Source of the DNA: Planctomycetota bacterium
GTDB lineage: Bacteria; Planctomycetota; Brocadiia; Brocadiales; Bathyanammoxibiaceae
Direction of reading: 5' to 3'
Assembly: GCA_030623665.1 (NCBI GenBank)
Contig: JAUXLO010000001.1
Location: forward strand, 1-21,227
DNA: 21,227 nucleotides
The position numbers and the translations under genes were made by a program. Position 1 is the stretch's first letter, and each line of letters opens with the position of its first letter. Below the pieces are notes generated by a model, which was given only the letters and a program-made list of their open reading frames with translations, was not told the DNA's origin and ran no database searches. Shown here piece after piece: positions 1 to 8,237 of the stretch.

Positions 1-1700
1 ATCCCTGCCTTATCAAGGGCAGCAATCACACGTCTTTCTTCGCTCTTCTTGAGCTCCTCCATGGTGGCCCGCATGTCTTCCAGCATCTCCTCACGTCTGG
101 GAGAGGTTGTGCTTTTAAGGAGTCGTATCACCAGCTGAACCTGGTCGTCACTGCTCAGGTCGGTCGGCTTATAGGGGTCTTCTTCCTTTACATTCTCGTC
201 TTCGGATGGTTCTTCAGGGATGTGAAGATATCTTAGTATCTCCAAGGATTCTTCCGGAGCGCTGGGAGACCCGTGTAAATGTCCATGCATGTCTGCCTCC
301 CTCAATATGCCGGAATTGCCCTTGATGAGATATATGTCTTCCTTGCCAACGACCACTGGTACAAGCGAGATATCGGGGGTTATGCCTACTGTCTGAATGT
401 CTCTGTATAGAGGGGTGAGGTACTTTGCGATAGTAAGCTTTAGTGCTGAACCGTCTGCCATGTCTATAAGCTGCTGAACAGTGCCCTTTCCGAAGCTCCT
501 GTCCCCTATAAGGACCGCCCTGCTGTTTTCCTTAAGGGCAGCAGCTACGATCTCTGCACCGGAGGCGCTGCCAGAGTCTATAAGCACCATTAGAGGACAC
601 GTAAGCAGGTCGTCGTCCGATTCCTCGGCTACCTCTACCTCGCGGCGTTTTTTACCCGGCCCCGTCGTTACCACGATTATCCCGTTTTCGAGGAACTTGT
701 CCGACACCTTTATGGCCTGGTCGAGCAGTCCTCCGGAATTGTTTCTCATGTCAAGGATAAGGCCTTTGATGCCCCCGCTTTCAGCTTTCAGGTGACTTAT
801 GTGTCTGTCTAAATCTTCGGTAGTGTCCTCCTGGAAGTTTCTGATTCTTATGTACCCGTAACCGTCTTCAAGGGATTGGGACTCTACGCTGGGCAGGGCG
901 ATTATTGCCCTTTTAAGGTGAACGATTTCGGGCTTAGAGGTCTTACCCCTATGTAACAGGAGCGTGACCTCCGTGTCCGGCTTGCCTCTCAATCTGCCCA
1001 CCGCATCGAACAGGGACATGTTAACCGTGGATTCATTATCTATTTGCATAATCCTGTCACCGCTTTTGAGACCCGTCCTATGGGCAGGGGTGCCCTCTAT
1101 AGTGGATATTACTGTGAGGAACATGTCTCTTATCCCAACCACCATGCCCAGTCCGCCGAACTTCCCGGAGGTGCCTATCCTGAATTCTTTATATTCTTTC
1201 GGTGGAAGCAGTATGGAGTGTGGGTCAAGGTCCGTGAGGATGCCGTTTATGGCTGTGTACTCGACCTCGCTGGCTTTTGGCTTATTCGGTTCCGGGCGGT
1301 TTGTCTGGATAAAGAGCAGTGAGTCCTTGAGTAGTGTCAGCATGTCGTCAAGGGTCTCTACACGGTCGGTGGGCAGCGTTCTTTTTGCCCCGCCGGTTAA
1401 TATCTCTATCGTGTCAGACGATTCGGAGGTCTGTACTAAGACGTCGGGCAGGAGTCTTTCCGTCCAGGATAACGCCTCGATCAGCATTTGCCGGGGACGC
1501 ACCCTGTCCTGGTCTACATAAAACCTTTCGATGTAGGAACATACAGCCCCAGACAGCCTGTATCTAACCTCGCTGTCGCTGCTGTACCAGTCCATGAAGA
1601 AGGCGCTGCACGGCCTGGCGATTGTCAGCAGAAGCAGGACAATCGAGAGGAAAAGGGCTACGTAAAGGGATTTAGAGGGCCTTTTAGGCGAGAAGGACAT
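1..1700 (-). CDS. S41 family C-terminal (tail-specific) processing protease, 3' end outside window
   Basis: Periplasmic serine protease of the CtpA/Prc family, which trims or degrades proteins from their C-terminus. The frame is open from ATG at 1700 to the left edge, so 566 codons are visible and the stop is missing. Residues 12-33 form a signal peptide (hydrophobic stretch ending in CSA). A PDZ domain lies at about 175-260 (FGGLGMVVGIRD onwards). The catalytic pair is Ser380, in SGSASGAEI, and Lys405, in SFGKGTVQQ, followed by Gln409; the 25-residue Ser-Lys spacing equals that of E. coli Prc. After the protease core comes an acidic linker and a helical, charged tail (from about residue 510, with SSDDQVQLVIRLL), longer than in minimal CtpA. 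It lies 139 bases downstream of murQ and has its own promoter. The Shine-Dalgarno is weak (GGAAC). The family is secure; the target proteins are unknown. Confidence 0.9.
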   Translation of the reverse strand, partial: MSFSPKRPSKSLYVALFLSIVLLLLTIARPCSAFFMDWYSSDSEVRYRLSGAVCSYIERFYVDQDRVRPRQMLIEALSWTERLLPDVLVQTSESSDTIEILTGGAKRTLPTDRVETLDDMLTLLKDSLLFIQTNRPEPNKPKASEVEYTAINGILTDLDPHSILLPPKEYKEFRIGTSGKFGGLGMVVGIRDMFLTVISTIEGTPAHRTGLKSGDRIMQIDNESTVNMSLFDAVGRLRGKPDTEVTLLLHRGKTSKPEIVHLKRAIIALPSVESQSLEDGYGYIRIRNFQEDTTEDLDRHISHLKAESGGIKGLILDMRNNSGGLLDQAIKVSDKFLENGIIVVTTGPGKKRREVEVAEESDDDLLTCPLMVLIDSGSASGAEIVAAALKENSRAVLIGDRSFGKGTVQQLIDMADGSALKLTIAKYLTPLYRDIQTVGITPDISLVPVVVGKEDIYLIKGNSGILREADMHGHLHGSPSAPEESLEILRYLHIPEEPSEDENVKEEDPYKPTDLSSDDQVQLVIRLLKSTTSPRREEMLEDMRATMEELKKSEERRVIAALDKAG

Positions 1701-1801
1701 TACTATTGTTCCATTTTTTTAGCATAACCTTCGGAATTGCTGTTCTATGCAGGGCTGGGCCCGCTAATGAGAAAGGGAAGGTCAAACGGGCACAACTACA
1801 T

Positions 1802-1843
1802 ATTATACAACATTATAGTACGGTTAATTGCTGTCTTTGTCAA
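1802..1843 (-). promoter_or_regulatory. sigma70-type promoter for the S41 protease gene, overlapping the murQ stop
   Basis: On the minus strand a perfect TTGACA (1838-1843) overlaps the TGA stop of murQ. It is followed after 17 bases by TACTAT (1815-1820). Two TATAAT hexamers follow, at 1812-1817 and 1802-1807, but with less suitable spacing. Transcription would start about 100 bases before the protease ATG. The match is seen directly; use as a promoter is inferred. Confidence 0.6.
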
Positions 1844-2790
1844 GAATAACTCTCCAGGGCATCTCTCAGGGAGCCTTTCGAACGGGAGAGTCTTTTCTGC
1901 GCATCCGCGCAGGAGATATCAAGCAGGTGCATTAATATGGCCGTCTTTGTCCCCCCATGGGCCTTTTCCAGGAGTCTCCTTGCCACACGCCGGGATAGAC
2001 CCGTAACCTCCATTACTATCCGCTCGCTGCGGTCGGTGAGCTTGCTGTTTGTGGCGTTCAGGTCTACCATCAGATTTCCGTATACCCGGCCGGTCTTTAT
2101 CATGGCGGTGGTGGTTAACGTATTCAGGATGAGCTTTGTGGCCGTACCCGCCTTCATCCGTGTGGAACCGGTGATCACCTCCGGCCCGGTGACGGGTCTT
2201 ATGATGACGTCAACGGCTGTATCGGGCTTAGTGTCCGGGTTGCAGGTAAGGAAGATAGTCCCGGCCCCTATCCTCTTTGCCGTCTTTATGGCCGATTGTA
2301 CGAATGGGGTCGTGCCGCCGGTAGCGATTCCAACTACCGTATCGGTGTTTCTCACCCCTGCCCGGTATATGGCCTCTGTACCCTCTGAGCGGCTATCCTC
2401 GGCCCCTTCCACGGAGCGGAATACGGCCTTCCTGCCGCCTGCAATGATGCCCTGAACCAGCCCGGGTAGCGTGCTGAAGGTTGGTGGCATCTCAGAGGCG
2501 TCCAATATGCCCAACCGGCCGCTTGTGCCGGCCCCAACGTAGAACAAACGGCCTCCGTTCCTGAATGACTTTACTATCAACTCCACGGCGCAGGCAATGT
2601 TCTTGCGCTCCTTGCGGATGGCCGGGGCCACCTTTGCGTCTTCTTTGTTGATTATGTCTATTATCTCCAGGGTATTTTTGGAATCTATATCCTTCGTCCC
2701 GGGATTTCGCCGCTCTGTCAATAATCGTGACCGGTCGACGATGCGTCTAGCATCGGAAAACGTGTTTTTAGGTCTTTCCGTCTCTGACAT
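1840..2790 (-). CDS. murQ: N-acetylmuramic acid 6-phosphate etherase
   Basis: Cytoplasmic SIS-fold enzyme that cleaves the D-lactyl ether of N-acetylmuramic acid 6-phosphate to GlcNAc 6-phosphate and D-lactate, in recycling of cell-wall sugars. The 316-residue protein has the family signatures: LLTERRNP near residue 25, the sugar-phosphate loop FYVGAGTSGRLG at about 83-94, and DASEMPPTF. Glu100 and Glu131 are 31 residues apart, the spacing of catalytic Glu83 and Glu114 in E. coli MurQ. The length is usual. Start ATG 2790 has an AGGAAGG about 12 bases upstream and a near-consensus promoter. No MurNAc transporter or anhydro-MurNAc kinase gene lies in the window. It is transcribed divergently from hpnJ. 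Confidence 0.95.
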   Translation of the reverse strand: MSETERPKNTFSDARRIVDRSRLLTERRNPGTKDIDSKNTLEIIDIINKEDAKVAPAIRKERKNIACAVELIVKSFRNGGRLFYVGAGTSGRLGILDASEMPPTFSTLPGLVQGIIAGGRKAVFRSVEGAEDSRSEGTEAIYRAGVRNTDTVVGIATGGTTPFVQSAIKTAKRIGAGTIFLTCNPDTKPDTAVDVIIRPVTGPEVITGSTRMKAGTATKLILNTLTTTAMIKTGRVYGNLMVDLNATNSKLTDRSERIVMEVTGLSRRVARRLLEKAHGGTKTAILMHLLDISCADAQKRLSRSKGSLRDALESYS

Positions 2791-2837
2791 CGCTTATCTT
2801 TGGCCTTCCTGCTCTTATAGGCGGTAAATTCTGGGCT

Positions 2838-2866
2838 ATTATCGGTCAGGGTCTTTTTAATGTCAA
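2838..2866 (-). promoter_or_regulatory. sigma70-type promoter for murQ
   Basis: Minus-strand TTGACA (2861-2866), a 17-base spacer and GATAAT (2838-2843) give an almost consensus promoter. The predicted start lies about 40 bases upstream of the murQ ATG. It is back to back with the hpnJ promoter in the 227-base divergent intergenic region 2791-3017. Confidence 0.7.
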
Positions 2867-2939
2867 TACATCAATACCGTGTAAGGCAAACCACTTGCAG
2901 TTCCCAAAGAAGGCCTTGGTGCCGGAGGCGTGTTAGGGT

Positions 2940-2967
2940 TTGACAACCTGCGCGTTTTGTTTAAAAT
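2940..2967 (+). promoter_or_regulatory. sigma70-type promoter for the hpnJ operon
   Basis: Plus-strand TTGACA (2940-2945), a 16-base spacer and TAAAAT (2962-2967). The predicted start near 2974 gives a leader of about 44 bases to the hpnJ GTG. Promoter use is inferred from the match. Confidence 0.65.
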
Positions 2968-3017
2968 GCTTTTAACTGCTTTTGCGCTAGAAAGGCATAA
3001 ATAAGAGGGAGCTAGAG

Positions 3018-4448
3018 GTGAGGGTTGCATTACTAAATCCGCCAACATATGAGGACTTTGACGGTGGGGCTGGTTCCCGCTACCAGGCGAGGCGGGAGGT
3101 AACCAGTTTCTGGTATCCGACCTGGCTCTGTTACCCTGCGGCCATGATCCGGGATAGCCGGGTAATAGACGCACCTGCGGAGCGCCTGAATCTTGAACAG
3201 ACCATTCCCCTGTTAAAGGATTTTGGGTTTATCGCGATGTACACAACCGCCGCCTCCGCCTCAATGGATATTAAGACGGCTGAGGCGATAAAGGCCGCAT
3301 ATAAGGACGTAAATATAGCCTTTGTGGGTCCTCACGTAAGTATATTGCCTGAGGAGACCCTCAAAGCGACCGACGCGATAGACTTCGTGTGCAGGCGAGA
3401 GTTTGATTACACCTTAAAGGAGTACGCCGAGGGGAGACCGCTCGGCGAGATAGACGGCGTAAGCTACAGGAGTAACGGAAAGATTGTACACAATAAAGAA
3501 AGGGAATATATTCAGGACCTGGACGGTCTCCCCTTCGTGGTCGATATATATAAGAGGGACCTCAACTATCTTAACTATACCATTCCGTATCTCCGCGACC
3601 CGTACGTCTCTATTTATACGGGCAGGGGATGTCCCGCCCAGTGCATCTACTGTCTCTGGCCACAGACCTTTACCGGCAACGTCTACAGGGTGAGAGGCGT
3701 GGATAGGGTCATAGAAGAGGTCAAGCTGGCCATTGAATATTTTCCTAAAGCGAGAGAGATATTCTTTGATGACGATACCTTTACTGCGAATAAGGCCAGG
3801 GCGCGGGAAATTGCCAAAAGATTAAAACCGCTCGGTATTACATGGAGCACCTCCAGCCGGGCCAATGTAGACTATGAGACCCTGAAGGTGTTGAAGGATT
3901 CCGGTCTGAGGCTCTTTCTGGTGGGGTACGAGTCGGGGAACCGGCAGATTCTCAAGAACATGAAGAAGGGTGTGACCTTGGAGCAGGCCGAGGAGTTTGC
4001 GAAGAACTGCAAGAGGCTCAATATAATGACTCACGGGGCGTTCATAATGGGCCTGCCGGAAGAGACGCCTGAAACCGTGGAGGAGTCAATCCGTTTCGCG
4101 TGTAAGGTCGACCCGGATACCATCCAGGTCTCGCTTGCCTCGCCCTATCCGGGTACGGAGATGTACGATTTATGTAAGGAAAAGGGGTATCTGGTGGAGG
4201 ATAACCTGGTCAGCGAGAGGGGCTACCAGAAATGCAGCGTGCAGTATCCGCGTATGAGTAACGAGGATATATACAATGCGGTTGCCATGTTCTACAGGAG
4301 ATTTTACTTCAGGCCCGGGTATATAGCGAAGACCGTTTGGCGAATGCTGCGGGATAAAGAGGAGGCAAAGAGGTTGCTGAGAGAAGGGTATGAGTTCATC
4401 CAGTTTCTGATCAGGAGGAGGGAGGCGGAAAGCGGCAAGGCCTGTTAA
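3018..4448 (+). CDS. hpnJ: hopanoid biosynthesis radical SAM protein HpnJ
   Basis: Radical SAM enzyme of the B12-binding-like class, recognised as HpnJ. In bacteria with composite hopanoids HpnJ is assigned to conversion of the sugar-derived head group to the cyclitol ether, following the steps of HpnI and HpnK. The 476-residue protein begins MRVALLNPPTYEDFDGGAG, contains a Rossmann-like N-terminal region, then the 4Fe-4S motif CPAQCIYC (Cys205, Cys209, Cys212). The TIM-barrel continues with DDDTFTANKARA, LFLVGYESGN and HGAFIMGLPEETPETV. The start is GTG 3018, with GAGGGAG about 8 bases upstream. The next gene begins 3 bases after the stop, so this is an operon. No hpnI glycosyltransferase gene is in the window. 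Recognition of the family is firm; the exact product here is inferred. Confidence 0.9.
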   Translation: MRVALLNPPTYEDFDGGAGSRYQARREVTSFWYPTWLCYPAAMIRDSRVIDAPAERLNLEQTIPLLKDFGFIAMYTTAASASMDIKTAEAIKAAYKDVNIAFVGPHVSILPEETLKATDAIDFVCRREFDYTLKEYAEGRPLGEIDGVSYRSNGKIVHNKEREYIQDLDGLPFVVDIYKRDLNYLNYTIPYLRDPYVSIYTGRGCPAQCIYCLWPQTFTGNVYRVRGVDRVIEEVKLAIEYFPKAREIFFDDDTFTANKARAREIAKRLKPLGITWSTSSRANVDYETLKVLKDSGLRLFLVGYESGNRQILKNMKKGVTLEQAEEFAKNCKRLNIMTHGAFIMGLPEETPETVEESIRFACKVDPDTIQVSLASPYPGTEMYDLCKEKGYLVEDNLVSERGYQKCSVQYPRMSNEDIYNAVAMFYRRFYFRPGYIAKTVWRMLRDKEEAKRLLREGYEFIQFLIRRREAESGKAC

Positions 4449-4451
4449 GTT

Positions 4452-5537
4452 ATGGATGGTCTGAGGAAAAATTTTGAGCTGATAAGGGATGCCGTTGCCA
4501 ACGGTGGCCCCAGCTTCATCAATTTTGCCTTGACTAACGCCTGCAACGCCAGGTGCCGTTTCTGTTCCTTCCCCGACGTAGTGCCCGAAGACAGGGTCTT
4601 CGTTAACGCTGAGGGCGCACGGGAGGCACTTGACATCCTTTACGACCGCGGTGTGAGGTATATAACGTTCGTGGGCGGTGAGCCTCTGCTGCACCCCGAC
4701 TTCTTTGATATTGTCGGCTATTCCTCCAAAAAGGGCATAATATCCATGATGTCCACCAACGGCGTTTACCTTAGTCCTGAGAACGTTCGCGCAATGAAGG
4801 AGTCCGGGCTTAGCACGGTCTTCATCTCCATTGACGCAGTCTCTGCCAAGGAGCACGAGAGAAACCGCGAGCTGCCCGGCGTATGTCAGACCATAAAAGA
4901 GGCGGTACCCCTGATTAAAGGGCTGGGGTTAAATCCCATCGCTTCTGTGACAATGAGTAAGCTGATAAAGGACTACATGAAACTCCCGGACTTCCTGGGG
5001 GGACTGGGATTTGACAGACTGACCTTCTCCTACCCGATGGTTACATATTCTGATTCCTATGCAGGCTCTAATCCGGCCGGACTTATAGACTACACACCGA
5101 AAGAGATGGTACAGATATTTATGGACATTAAGGCCCTGAAGGCCCGATTCTGCGTAGTAAACCCCACCGCCTCCCTTGACGATATGATAAGGTACTTTAA
5201 TGGAGAGGGTGCGAGATTTCCGTGTATCGGGGGATATAAATCGTTCTATGTAGACTGGCTCTTGGACGTCTATCCCTGTCAGACACTTAACCGGAAGATA
5301 GGCGACATCCAGGAGTTTGCCAGCAAGCCCTTTAAACGGCACGAATGTAATCTCTGTATAAACGAGTGCTACAGGGAGCCAAGCCTTATGCAGTACGTGG
5401 CAATCTCGGTGAGTGACGCCGTCTATGCCTTTAGGGACGGCAGGATACGGGAAGGGTTGGGAAGGCTCTGGGACAGGAACAACCTCATCTCCCTGCGGGC
5501 CAGCGTGGAGGAGTGGAGATACGCCGGCAGGATATAG
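4452..5537 (+). CDS. radical SAM protein with SPASM-like C-terminus, inside the hopanoid operon
   Basis: A 361-residue radical SAM enzyme with its 4Fe-4S motif in NACNARCRFC (Cys31, Cys35, Cys38) and the usual following GGEPLLHPDFF and STNG motifs. The C-terminal quarter has cysteines that could bind an auxiliary cluster: PCIGG, DVYPCQ and the group ECNLCINEC near residues 298-306. It starts 3 bases after hpnJ and its TAG shares a base with the hpnK GTG, so the three genes are one transcript. The sequence does not look like HpnH, which carries a different Cys-loop context, or like HpnJ. I infer a further modification of the hopanoid head group or tail. The superfamily is certain but the reaction is unknown; a SPASM-type peptide-modifying enzyme is a less likely alternative, because no peptide gene is nearby. 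Confidence 0.85.
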   Translation: MDGLRKNFELIRDAVANGGPSFINFALTNACNARCRFCSFPDVVPEDRVFVNAEGAREALDILYDRGVRYITFVGGEPLLHPDFFDIVGYSSKKGIISMMSTNGVYLSPENVRAMKESGLSTVFISIDAVSAKEHERNRELPGVCQTIKEAVPLIKGLGLNPIASVTMSKLIKDYMKLPDFLGGLGFDRLTFSYPMVTYSDSYAGSNPAGLIDYTPKEMVQIFMDIKALKARFCVVNPTASLDDMIRYFNGEGARFPCIGGYKSFYVDWLLDVYPCQTLNRKIGDIQEFASKPFKRHECNLCINECYREPSLMQYVAISVSDAVYAFRDGRIREGLGRLWDRNNLISLRASVEEWRYAGRI

Positions 5538-6400
5538 TGAAAGCCCTGATAGTAACGGCTGACGATTTCGGGACATCTCGCAACGTAAACGAGGCCATAG
5601 TCAGGGCCTTTAGGGAGGGCATACTGACTGGTGCCAGCCTCGTGGTGGGCGGTCCGGCCTTTGGGCACGCAGTGGAGCTGGCGAAGGCAAATCCCGGACT
5701 GAGCGTGGGCCTTCACATAGTGCTGGTTCAGGGGAAGTCCGTACTCTCTCATAGAGAAATACCAGGTCTGGTCGATAGAGATAACAATTTTAGTAACAGC
5801 CCGGTGCTTGCCGGGCTGAGGTATTTCTTCAGCCCGTCCGCCGTCAGCGAGATTCGGGACGAGATCAAGGCACAGATAGAAAAATTTATTTCTACCGGAC
5901 TTCGGCTTGATTTCATTAACGGGCACCTCAATATACACGTCCACCCCAGGGTATTTGACATAATCATGGAACTCACCAGGGGGCTTGGGACAAAGAACTT
6001 CAGGCTTCCGAGAGAAGAACTCCTCTTCACGCTGAAGTGTGACAGGAGCAGGATTTTCTCCAAACTATTTCATTCCATTACGTTCTCCATACTGTCAAGG
6101 CGCTGCATCGGGGCCTTGGAGGGCAATGGGTTTCTCTTCACCGACAGGGTTTACGGCCTGCTTCAGAGTGGGGACATGAACGCCAGGTACGTCACCTCTC
6201 TTATAAGCGATATGCCGCAGGGGATGAACGAGGTGTATTTCCACCCGTGCATTATGCCATGCGCTGAGTATTCCAGGCGGATGCCTGATTACCATCCGGA
6301 AGAGGAACTTAGTGTGTTAACAAGCAGGGAAACAAGCGAGGTATTGCGTTCCAATTCCATACGTCTTGCGAATTACACGGCACTGAGGAAAAAGGACTAA
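5537..6400 (+). CDS. hpnK: hopanoid biosynthesis protein HpnK (YdjC-family deacetylase)
   Basis: YdjC/ChbG-type carbohydrate deacetylase recognised as HpnK, which removes the acetyl group from the N-acetylglucosaminyl hopanoid intermediate before HpnJ acts. I chose GTG 5537 (TAGTG overlap with the upstream stop, with AGGA just upstream). It gives the family-typical start MKALIVTADDFG and 287 residues. An in-frame ATG at 5513 would add eight residues inside the preceding gene and is less likely. Metal and catalytic residues are visible: Asp9-Asp10 in ADDFG, His60 in VGLH, and the HLNIHVHP motif (His130, Asn132, His134, His136). The stop codon at 6398-6400 directly abuts the stop codon of the convergent gene. 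Confidence 0.9.
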   Translation: MKALIVTADDFGTSRNVNEAIVRAFREGILTGASLVVGGPAFGHAVELAKANPGLSVGLHIVLVQGKSVLSHREIPGLVDRDNNFSNSPVLAGLRYFFSPSAVSEIRDEIKAQIEKFISTGLRLDFINGHLNIHVHPRVFDIIMELTRGLGTKNFRLPREELLFTLKCDRSRIFSKLFHSITFSILSRRCIGALEGNGFLFTDRVYGLLQSGDMNARYVTSLISDMPQGMNEVYFHPCIMPCAEYSRRMPDYHPEEELSVLTSRETSEVLRSNSIRLANYTALRKKD

Positions 6401-7456
6401 TCAGGGACCCAGGCCGTATCTTTCTTTGAGTATGGTGGAGACCTCATAGGTAAGGGTCATGGCCTTTTCGGATTCTGCCACCGTGAGGGTGCCGGTGCCG
6501 CAACTGGGGGTTATGAGCGAGTTTCGCAAAACGACCTTTTTGTCCATGCCCTTCTGCGACAGATATTCCAACCCTTTTTCCATCTTGGCGATAAGGCTGT
6601 CGGCGTCTATACCTTCCAGACCGTCTGCGGTGGTAGGTGCAATACCCCATGACAGTATTCCACCCCGTTCCACGAACTTACGTACGTCCGTCGAGTATGC
6701 AAGGACTTTGTCCATAAATAGGAAGGCGTCGAAGCTGAGGATGTCGAGCGCCGTGTCGAGTATCATGCCCCAATCCGTGTTTCCGCAGCAGTGTATGGCG
6801 GCCATAGCGCCTTGCGACTTTATGCTCCTGAATACTTCGTTGAATGTATTGACTATTGTATCCCTGCTGACGGTGGCAAATGCCGAGCCCATGCAGGAAA
6901 GAAACGGCTCATCTGCGAATATTATCACCGGCAGATTAAATCGCGAGAGGAAGTTTATCTGCCATTGTGCCTTAAGGCACAGAAGTTTTATGACGGCATC
7001 GTTGTAGGTTGTATTAAAGAGTGCCGCAGTCCCCTCTTCGTCCTTCAGGTTGGCGGCCAGGGTGATCGGACCGACGATCTGTCCCTTTACGGCCTTGATG
7101 CGTTTAAATTTCGAAAGATGTTTCTCCATGGCGTAGAGGCCGGCTGCATATCCCGGCGATACGGCAAAACCGCTAAAATCGTTGGTTGAAGACCCTTCAT
7201 ACAAGCTTTCCAGCTCGGAGACGTCATCGTGGATCGCCAGATAAAATTTTTTCTTCTCCGGGATTAGATGGAAGAACGGCATCCCCTCAGTGTACTGTAC
7301 GCACATCTCTTCCTGTATGCCCCTTTTTGGGAGTTGAGGCCAGCAGGGGATTTCGGGGAGGGTTCTTGTGATAAGTCCAAAGGCTGAGTCAGGGTCCAGA
7401 TGGGGGAAACTCCCTATGGCGGTGGCTGCACAGTCGGCCTTGAAGTTGTTGGGCAT
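6401..7456 (-). CDS. MetE-core (cobalamin-independent methionine synthase catalytic domain)-like protein
   Basis: A 351-residue protein of the UROD/MetE-like TIM-barrel group. It begins with the ATAIGSFPHLDP type of motif found in the catalytic half of MetE. The zinc ligands are recognisable: His222 and Cys224 in IHCCGNTDW, a probable acid in DILSFDAF in place of the MetE Glu, and a Cys in ITPSCGTGTL corresponding to the last MetE cysteine. The N-terminal, folate-binding half of full-length MetE (about 750 residues) is absent. Stand-alone cores of this kind include folate-independent methionine synthases that take methyl groups from corrinoid proteins; a methylcobamide methyltransferase is the alternative. 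It starts 7 bases after the thyX stop and is last in that operon. Methyl donor and acceptor are not shown by the sequence. Confidence 0.75.
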   Translation of the reverse strand: MPNNFKADCAATAIGSFPHLDPDSAFGLITRTLPEIPCWPQLPKRGIQEEMCVQYTEGMPFFHLIPEKKKFYLAIHDDVSELESLYEGSSTNDFSGFAVSPGYAAGLYAMEKHLSKFKRIKAVKGQIVGPITLAANLKDEEGTAALFNTTYNDAVIKLLCLKAQWQINFLSRFNLPVIIFADEPFLSCMGSAFATVSRDTIVNTFNEVFRSIKSQGAMAAIHCCGNTDWGMILDTALDILSFDAFLFMDKVLAYSTDVRKFVERGGILSWGIAPTTADGLEGIDADSLIAKMEKGLEYLSQKGMDKKVVLRNSLITPSCGTGTLTVAESEKAMTLTYEVSTILKERYGLGP

Positions 7457-7463
7457 TTTTTTG

Positions 7464-8237
7464 CTATAAACCCCTAAACTTCTCTCTTACTTCTTCGATC
7501 TTACCGCACGTGAGCGGGCCCTCACCGCATGGGCCTCTCACGCAGGCCGGGCCGGCGTTGCCGAAGATGGAGGGGGCTATTACCTTGACGGTTCGCAGCA
7601 TCTCTATTGCCATCTCTCTTATCTCCCATTGGGCCCGGTTGCAACACCTGACCCTGAGAAAATGAAGCAGTTCCCTGGCGTTCATGGTGATGACAATCTT
7701 TGTCTCAGATGCGTTAGGCAGGAGGAAGCGAGCGTCCTCATAGGTGGATTCACCCTTGTCGCCCAGCGCATCTACCAACTCATCGTACCAAGTCTGTACC
7801 TCCGCCATCCTGGCCTCAAACCACTCCTTTTTTCCCGCTTCGATTACACCGGGGGGGATGATGAATTCGAAGGCCCCCCCGCTTTTCTTGGAGTGTTTAC
7901 CTACGTAGCGCTGGCTTTGTTGTGAATAGGAGGCCAGTCTGTGCCTCACCAGTTGATGCGTGCATGCGCGGGATATACCTTCTACCCCGAAACTGAAGGA
8001 TATATGTTCTATGGGCGACATATGCCCCATGGAGATCAGCTTTTTGACGAATTTCTCCTGGCCCTTTTTATCTATCTTTTCCCTCAGTTCCTCGATGGTG
8101 GATGGGCTGTAACACAGCTTCGCCGCCTGCGCAACCAGCTTCTCCGGTTCAGGTGTGTATGCAAGTAGGATGACTTTAAGGCGAGTGCCTCTTATGTGAG
8201 CGATATCGGTCTTAAAGGTTGAAGAGAGTTGGGTCAT
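7464..8237 (-). CDS. thyX: FAD-dependent thymidylate synthase ThyX
   Basis: Flavin-dependent synthesis of dTMP from dUMP with methylenetetrahydrofolate as carbon donor and NAD(P)H as reductant; tetrameric and cytoplasmic. The 257-residue protein carries the diagnostic RHRX7S motif (Arg98-His99-Arg100 to Ser108, within VRHRLASYSQQSQRYV). It also has the MSPIEHISFSF segment, ARELLHFLRVR, and C-terminal CNRAQWEIR. Its ATG overlaps the rpiB stop by four bases (ATGA), which supports the start even though it leaves about 20 residues before the usual KVILLAYTPEPE beginning. No thyA is in the window. Confidence 0.95.
   Translation of the reverse strand: MTQLSSTFKTDIAHIRGTRLKVILLAYTPEPEKLVAQAAKLCYSPSTIEELREKIDKKGQEKFVKKLISMGHMSPIEHISFSFGVEGISRACTHQLVRHRLASYSQQSQRYVGKHSKKSGGAFEFIIPPGVIEAGKKEWFEARMAEVQTWYDELVDALGDKGESTYEDARFLLPNASETKIVITMNARELLHFLRVRCCNRAQWEIREMAIEMLRTVKVIAPSIFGNAGPACVRGPCGEGPLTCGKIEEVREKFRGL

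Noticed and set aside
964..1521. Long plus-strand open frame opposite the S41 protease
   Set aside because: The opposite strand encodes a clear protease with signal peptide, PDZ and catalytic residues; this is its shadow.
4170..4856. A 228-codon minus-strand frame across the hpnJ/radical SAM junction
   Set aside because: Both plus-strand genes are intact and recognised; the frame has no homology I recognise and no ribosome binding site context.
5513..5536. ATG 5513 as the hpnK start
   Set aside because: It lies inside the preceding gene and adds residues not typical of the family; GTG 5537 gives the standard N-terminus and a stop/start overlap.
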